Below are positions 5,592 to 5,612 of a stretch of DNA of 5,612 bases, piece by piece (within the stretch, counting starts at the first letter, position 1; each line of letters opens with the position of its first letter). The notes under the pieces are model-generated. The model was not told the DNA's origin. It searched no databases and saw only the letters and a list, made by a program, of their open reading frames with translations. Origin of the DNA: PWND01 sp964601515. Its GTDB lineage: Bacteria > Bacteroidota > Bacteroidia > Bacteroidales > UBA7960. Location: NCBI GenBank assembly GCA_964601515.1, contig CAZRNU010000178.1:1-5612 (forward strand), given 5' to 3'. The position numbers and the translations under genes are program-made.

Positions 5592-5612
5592 TAGATTTAG
5601 ATTTTAATGATT

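Overview
The window is AT-rich and comes from a Bacteroidota (Bacteroidetes) bacterium. The evidence is a TonB-dependent receptor with an N-terminal carboxypeptidase-like regulatory domain, starts without Shine-Dalgarno sequences, promoter matches to the Bacteroidetes TAnnTTTG -7 element, and a surface-type lipoprotein with an acidic stretch after its lipobox cysteine. The order (Flavobacteriales, Marinilabiliales and so on) cannot be decided from the sequence.

Layout, left to right: (1) a minus-strand TonB-dependent outer-membrane receptor (104-1843), cut by an in-frame TAA. The same frame goes on encoding receptor-like sequence to the window edge (1-103), so it looks like a nonsense-interrupted gene or a one-base error. 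(2) A 208-nt divergent intergenic region holding promoters for both flanking genes. (3) A plus-strand secreted endonuclease/exonuclease/phosphatase-fold enzyme (2052-3137), followed after 36 nt by (4) a small, very basic protein (3174-3485) with a ribbon-helix-helix-like core and a C-terminal QLQLF that matches the sliding-clamp-binding motif. (5) Convergent with it, only 3 nt away, a PhoB/OmpR-type response regulator (3489-4196, minus). (6) Upstream of the regulator, its promoter region and then the terminator of (7) a minus-strand beta-helix surface lipoprotein (4340-5488), whose own promoter lies at 5524-5591.

The most notable signal is regulatory. Upstream of both the response regulator and the lipoprotein, in the same orientation, there are 11-bp-phased direct repeats with core CTTAA. 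Two perfect copies sit before the regulator, and three copies (in a four-unit array) before the lipoprotein. Each array ends 16-17 nt before a TAnnTTTG-like -7 element. This is the geometry of Pho-box/OmpR-family operators, so a working model is that the regulator controls itself and the lipoprotein.

A TonB receptor, a secreted phosphoesterase-fold nuclease, a PhoB-like regulator and a surface lipoprotein together are compatible with a nutrient-scavenging locus, perhaps for nucleic acid or organic phosphate. Substrate and physiology are inference only. No RNA genes, mobile elements, CRISPR arrays or intergenic stretches above 300 nt were found.
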